Of a stretch of DNA of 64,000 nt, positions 61,389 to 64,000 are shown piece by piece. The DNA is from Longimicrobiales bacterium (GTDB taxonomy: Bacteria; Gemmatimonadota; Gemmatimonadetes; Longimicrobiales; Gaopeijiaceae). The DNA is taken from assembly GCA_958295645.1 (NCBI GenBank), contig OY282361.1:2818501-2882500 (forward strand), given 5' to 3'. The position numbers were made by a program, and so were the translations under genes. The notes beneath the pieces were generated by a model that was not told where the DNA came from, made no database searches, and saw nothing but the letters and a program-made list of their open reading frames with translations. Position 1 is the stretch's first letter. The number at the start of each line of letters is the position of its first letter.

Positions 61389-62501
61389 CTCGGGAGGCAC
61401 GTGGGCGCGGAAGGCGACGGCGCCCTCGGCCGTACGTAGCACGAAGCCGCCCATGACGGCGGGGAGCAGGGCGAAGCGAATCGCCGCGAGTTCCACGCTG
61501 GGCTCCTCGGTCTCCTTGGAGCTTGCGTCCTCTTCGTGCTCCGTGGCTCCGGGCGAGGACGCTTGAAACGGGGCCGAATCGGATGATCCGCCTTCCGACG
61601 GCAAGATCGCAACCGCCCCCTTCACGACGCCCCAAATCTCGCACGACCCCGGCTCGACCTGCCGCTCCAACACGGTCCCTCTGGCCAAGCTGAAGCGCTC
61701 GACGACGAAGGCGGCGCATTCGGCCACCACCTGGCGCAGGACGCTCCCCGCACGCAGGACGCCACCGGCATCTTCCACGGTGCGGGGCGGGCGCAGACCG
61801 GGCGCGATCCCGGCGAAGTCGATCACCTCCAGAGCCGATTCGACGTGCAGCCCGCGGGGCCGTCCGTCCGGGCCGGTGCGTCCCCAGTCGTGCAACCTGT
61901 AGGTTACGTTCGAGTTCTGCTGCACCTCGAGAATCACGGAGCCGCCCAGGATGGCGTGCACCGTGCCCGCGGGCACCAGCACGGAGTCCCCTGCCTTCAC
62001 TTGCAGACGGTTCAGGCAATCGCCCAGCCTGTCGTCCGCCAGCACCCGGCGCAGTGCCGGCTCGTCGGTCCCCGGGCTCAAGCCGCACACGATCTCGGCG
62101 CCGGGGGCGGCCTCCAGCACGTGCCACATCTCGGTCTTGCCTAGTTCGCCGTGGCGTGCCGAGGCGTGGGCGTCGCCGGGGTGAACTTGCACCGAGAGAG
62201 GCTCGGCGGCGTCCAGCAGCTTGACCAGCAGCGGGAACCTTCCGGGCCCGCTTGTCCGCACCGCGTTTCGGCCGACCAGCGCGGCCCCGTGCTCGGCCGC
62301 CAGTTCGAGGAGATTCCGTCCGCGCAGAGGGCCACTGTCCACCACAGTCGGCGCCGACGGATGCGCCGAGACCTCCCAGCTCTCGGCCACGATTCCAGGC
62401 GGCAGGTCGCGGCCCAGCAGGCGCGCCAAGTTGCGTCCGCCCCAGACGTAGTCGCGGTAGCGCGGCGCGAAGGTGATGGGCGCGGAAAGCGGTCCGCTCA
62501 C
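61350..62501 (-). CDS. manA: Class I mannose-6-phosphate isomerase-like cupin
   Basis: This 383-residue protein interconverts fructose- and mannose-6-phosphate. The N-terminal [20 protein letters not shown] is a family mark. The metal site has [13 protein letters not shown] with a histidine, [10 protein letters not shown], and the later [15 protein letters not shown] 62501 overlaps the stop of the M20 gene in a GTGA. A 40-residue polar insertion lies before the last cupin strands. The final residues [13 protein letters not shown] are read from the antisense of tRNA-Lys, so the natural end is slightly uncertain. Confidence 0.85.
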   Translation of the reverse strand: MSGPLSAPITFAPRYRDYVWGGRNLARLLGRDLPPGIVAESWEVSAHPSAPTVVDSGPLRGRNLLELAAEHGAALVGRNAVRTSGPGRFPLLVKLLDAAEPLSVQVHPGDAHASARHGELGKTEMWHVLEAAPGAEIVCGLSPGTDEPALRRVLADDRLGDCLNRLQVKAGDSVLVPAGTVHAILGGSVILEVQQNSNVTYRLHDWGRTGPDGRPRGLHVESALEVIDFAGIAPGLRPPRTVEDAGGVLRAGSVLRQVVAECAAFVVERFSLARGTVLERQVEPGSCEIWGVVKGAVAILPSEGGSSDSAPFQASSPGATEHEEDASSKETEEPSVELAAIRFALLPAVMGGFVLRTAEGAVAFRAHVPPECPARDSNPEPAD

Positions 62502-63862
62502 CAGTCGGCGTCTCCCGGCTCGCGATCCAAGGCCAGAATGGAGTGCAGCAGCACGTTCGCGCCCCGTTCCATGTCTTCGGGCGACGTGTACTCCATGGGC
62601 GAGTGGCTGATGCCGTCGCGGCTGGGCACGAAGATCATCCCGGCGGGGCCGATCTGGGCCATGCTCTGGGCGTCGTGTCCCGCGCCGGAGGGCATTCTGG
62701 CGTGGCTGTGGCCTAGCGTCTCCGCCGCCTGCTCGACGATGTCGCGGAAACGGGGAGCCGTGGGCGCCGCGAGGCTCTCGTAGAAGCGGGAGAAGGAGAT
62801 GGAGACGTCGTGCGCCTCCTCGACGGCGCGTGCCCGGCGCTCGACGGCCCGGAACACCGAGTCGATCTTCTCCATGCTCAAGTCCCTGATCTCCAGCGTA
62901 GCTCGAACGAGGCCGGGGACGACGTTCGGAGCTCCGGGGACCGCTTCGATCTTGCCGACCGTGGCGACCTGCCGTCCCTCCGTCGAAAGCGCCGTTTCGT
63001 CGACGGCTTGGATCAGGCTCGCGGCGGCGACCAGAGCGTCGCGTCGCTGGTCCATCGGCGTGGTTCCGGCGTGGTTGGCGGCGCCCTGGACCTCCACGTC
63101 CCAACGGCGAATGCCGACGATCCCTTCCACGACCCCGATCTGGGTTCCCGCCGCCTCCAAGCGGCCGCCCTGCTCGACGTGCAGCTCCAAGAAGCCATGC
63201 ACGCTGCCCGGCTCGCGACGCGCCTCCGCCAGTCTGGCCGGGTTTCCGCCCAAGCGGCCCGTGCCCTCGCGGATGGTGAACCCCGAGGCCGTGACGATGT
63301 CGAGCTCGGCTGGTTGCACGCGGCCCGCCAGCGCCCGGCTTCCGGTCTTGCCGCCTTCCTCGTTCTGGAAGACGACGACCTCCAAGGGGCGCAGCAGCTC
63401 CACGCCGTGGCCACGCAGCGAAAGAGCCGCTTCGAGCGCGCCCGCCACGCCCACCTGTCCGTCGTAGCTGCCGCCTCCCGGCACCGTGTCGATGTGCGAT
63501 CCGGTCACCAACGGACGCCCGTCCGAGCCGCCGCCGCCTCCTCCAGCCCCCTCGCGCCTGCCGACCAGATTGCCGGCCAAGTCCACCGAGACCGCAAGCC
63601 CGGCCCGCTCCATGACCTCGGCGACGTACTCCCGCGCCGCCAAGTCCTCGTCGCTGTAGGCGAGGCGCGTGGTTCCGCCGTCGCTGGTCCCGCCGAAGCG
63701 GCGCAGCGCCGCCCAGATGTCGCGCAACCTCCGGCCGTCCACGCCGAATTGCGGCGCATCATCAACCGGCCACGGCCCCAGCGCGCAGACGGCGGCTGCC
63801 GAAGAGGCGAGGAAGCGTCGGCGCGTCGGAGGCTGGCCCACGCGCAGCGGAGGACAAAGCAT
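62498..63862 (-). CDS. M20 family amidohydrolase (N-carbamoyl amino acid/allantoate type), Tat-exported
   Basis: This 454-residue enzyme of the hydantoinase/carbamoylase M20 branch has a twin-arginine signal (PPTRRRFLASSAAAVCALG). The metal ligands are in VTGSHIDTVPGGGSYDGQVG, FQNEEGGKTGSR, LELHVEQGGRLE and the late GAGHDAQSMA. It hydrolyses an N-carbamoyl amide or ureide, releasing an amino acid, in the periplasm. ATG 63862 is chosen because AGGA stands eight bases upstream; ATG 63868 and an open frame to 63997 are alternatives. It is coupled to the isomerase gene by a GTGA overlap. Confidence 0.85.
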   Translation of the reverse strand: MLCPPLRVGQPPTRRRFLASSAAAVCALGPWPVDDAPQFGVDGRRLRDIWAALRRFGGTSDGGTTRLAYSDEDLAAREYVAEVMERAGLAVSVDLAGNLVGRREGAGGGGGGSDGRPLVTGSHIDTVPGGGSYDGQVGVAGALEAALSLRGHGVELLRPLEVVVFQNEEGGKTGSRALAGRVQPAELDIVTASGFTIREGTGRLGGNPARLAEARREPGSVHGFLELHVEQGGRLEAAGTQIGVVEGIVGIRRWDVEVQGAANHAGTTPMDQRRDALVAAASLIQAVDETALSTEGRQVATVGKIEAVPGAPNVVPGLVRATLEIRDLSMEKIDSVFRAVERRARAVEEAHDVSISFSRFYESLAAPTAPRFRDIVEQAAETLGHSHARMPSGAGHDAQSMAQIGPAGMIFVPSRDGISHSPMEYTSPEDMERGANVLLHSILALDREPGDADW

Positions 63863-64000
63863 TCGCATATCCTGGGCGATTGCGAAGCCGTCCGCAAACG
63901 GCCAAGGACGGCCTGCCGCGACGTTGCCGACTGCCGGGTGTCGCGCCGCGGGGCTCTGCGCCGTATCTTGCTCCCAAAGTCCGCAACTGTCCATCAAAGC

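Noticed and set aside
61169-61456. Open frame containing [20 protein letters not shown]
   Set aside because: This is the well-known false translation of a tRNA gene, here tRNA-Lys.

Overview
The window is very GC-rich bacterial DNA from a diderm organism. It encodes TonB-dependent receptors, several outer-membrane barrels, a PorV-like protein and periplasmic hydrolases. Repeated 6-bladed beta-propeller proteins, a DUF5916-type barrel, an M28 glutamate-carboxypeptidase-like enzyme, N-acyl-D-amino-acid deacylase and a GCS2-CBS fusion together suggest Gemmatimonadota. That assignment is inference from gene content; no 16S gene is present.

Layout. 1-6.0 kb: a tandem pair of nearly identical TonB receptors (the left one runs off the window), a C-terminally truncated AAA ATPase with an upstream palindrome, and a beta-propeller remnant. 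6-16.3 kb: periplasmic peptidase, membrane TPR protein, Tsx-like porin, then creatininase, barrel protein, D-aminoacylase and FAD D-amino-acid dehydrogenase, which could form a D-amino-acid/amide catabolic set. 16.4-21.6 kb: Fe-S assembly operon sufC-sufB-sufD-Rieske-sufS. 21.9-29.7 kb: a zinc-ribbon membrane protein, DUF72, a lipase-like hydrolase, a PorV-like protein coupled to a small zinc ribbon, and a DUF5916 barrel. 29.8-39.2 kb: small membrane protein, a catalytically degenerate DEAD-box protein with a DbpA RNA-binding domain, DsbA-like protein, two aminotransferases, an ECF sigma factor and an M16 peptidase pair.

39.2-45.5 kb is the most unusual part and has visibly lower GC in places. 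A sigma factor and an AraC-like regulator precede a structured leader, a 58-residue secreted peptide with five cysteines, a membrane thioredoxin-like protein, a beta-propeller lipoprotein interrupted by one in-frame amber codon, a second secreted peptide with eight cysteines, a polytopic membrane protein and another beta-propeller. Several of these genes are joined by ATGA overlaps. I propose it as a candidate system for making or anchoring disulfide-rich secreted peptides; its function is unproven.

45.5-50.7 kb: SRAP, AstE/AspA-like deacylase and GCS2-CBS in one operon, then a nitroreductase and a Tat-exported protein. 50.9-56.4 kb: TerC, tRNA-Arg(CCG), RNase P RNA, two Rpn-family nuclease genes (one a remnant), a phosphatase, an aquaporin-like channel and a DUF4143 ATPase with a near-consensus promoter next to its start codon. 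56.5-64 kb: DUF481 protein, metallo-beta-lactamase/rhodanese fusion, Spy-like protein, an OLD-like ATPase of lower GC next to tRNA-Lys(CTT), then mannose-6-phosphate isomerase and an M20 amidohydrolase. There is no gene-free stretch longer than about 300 bases and no CRISPR array.
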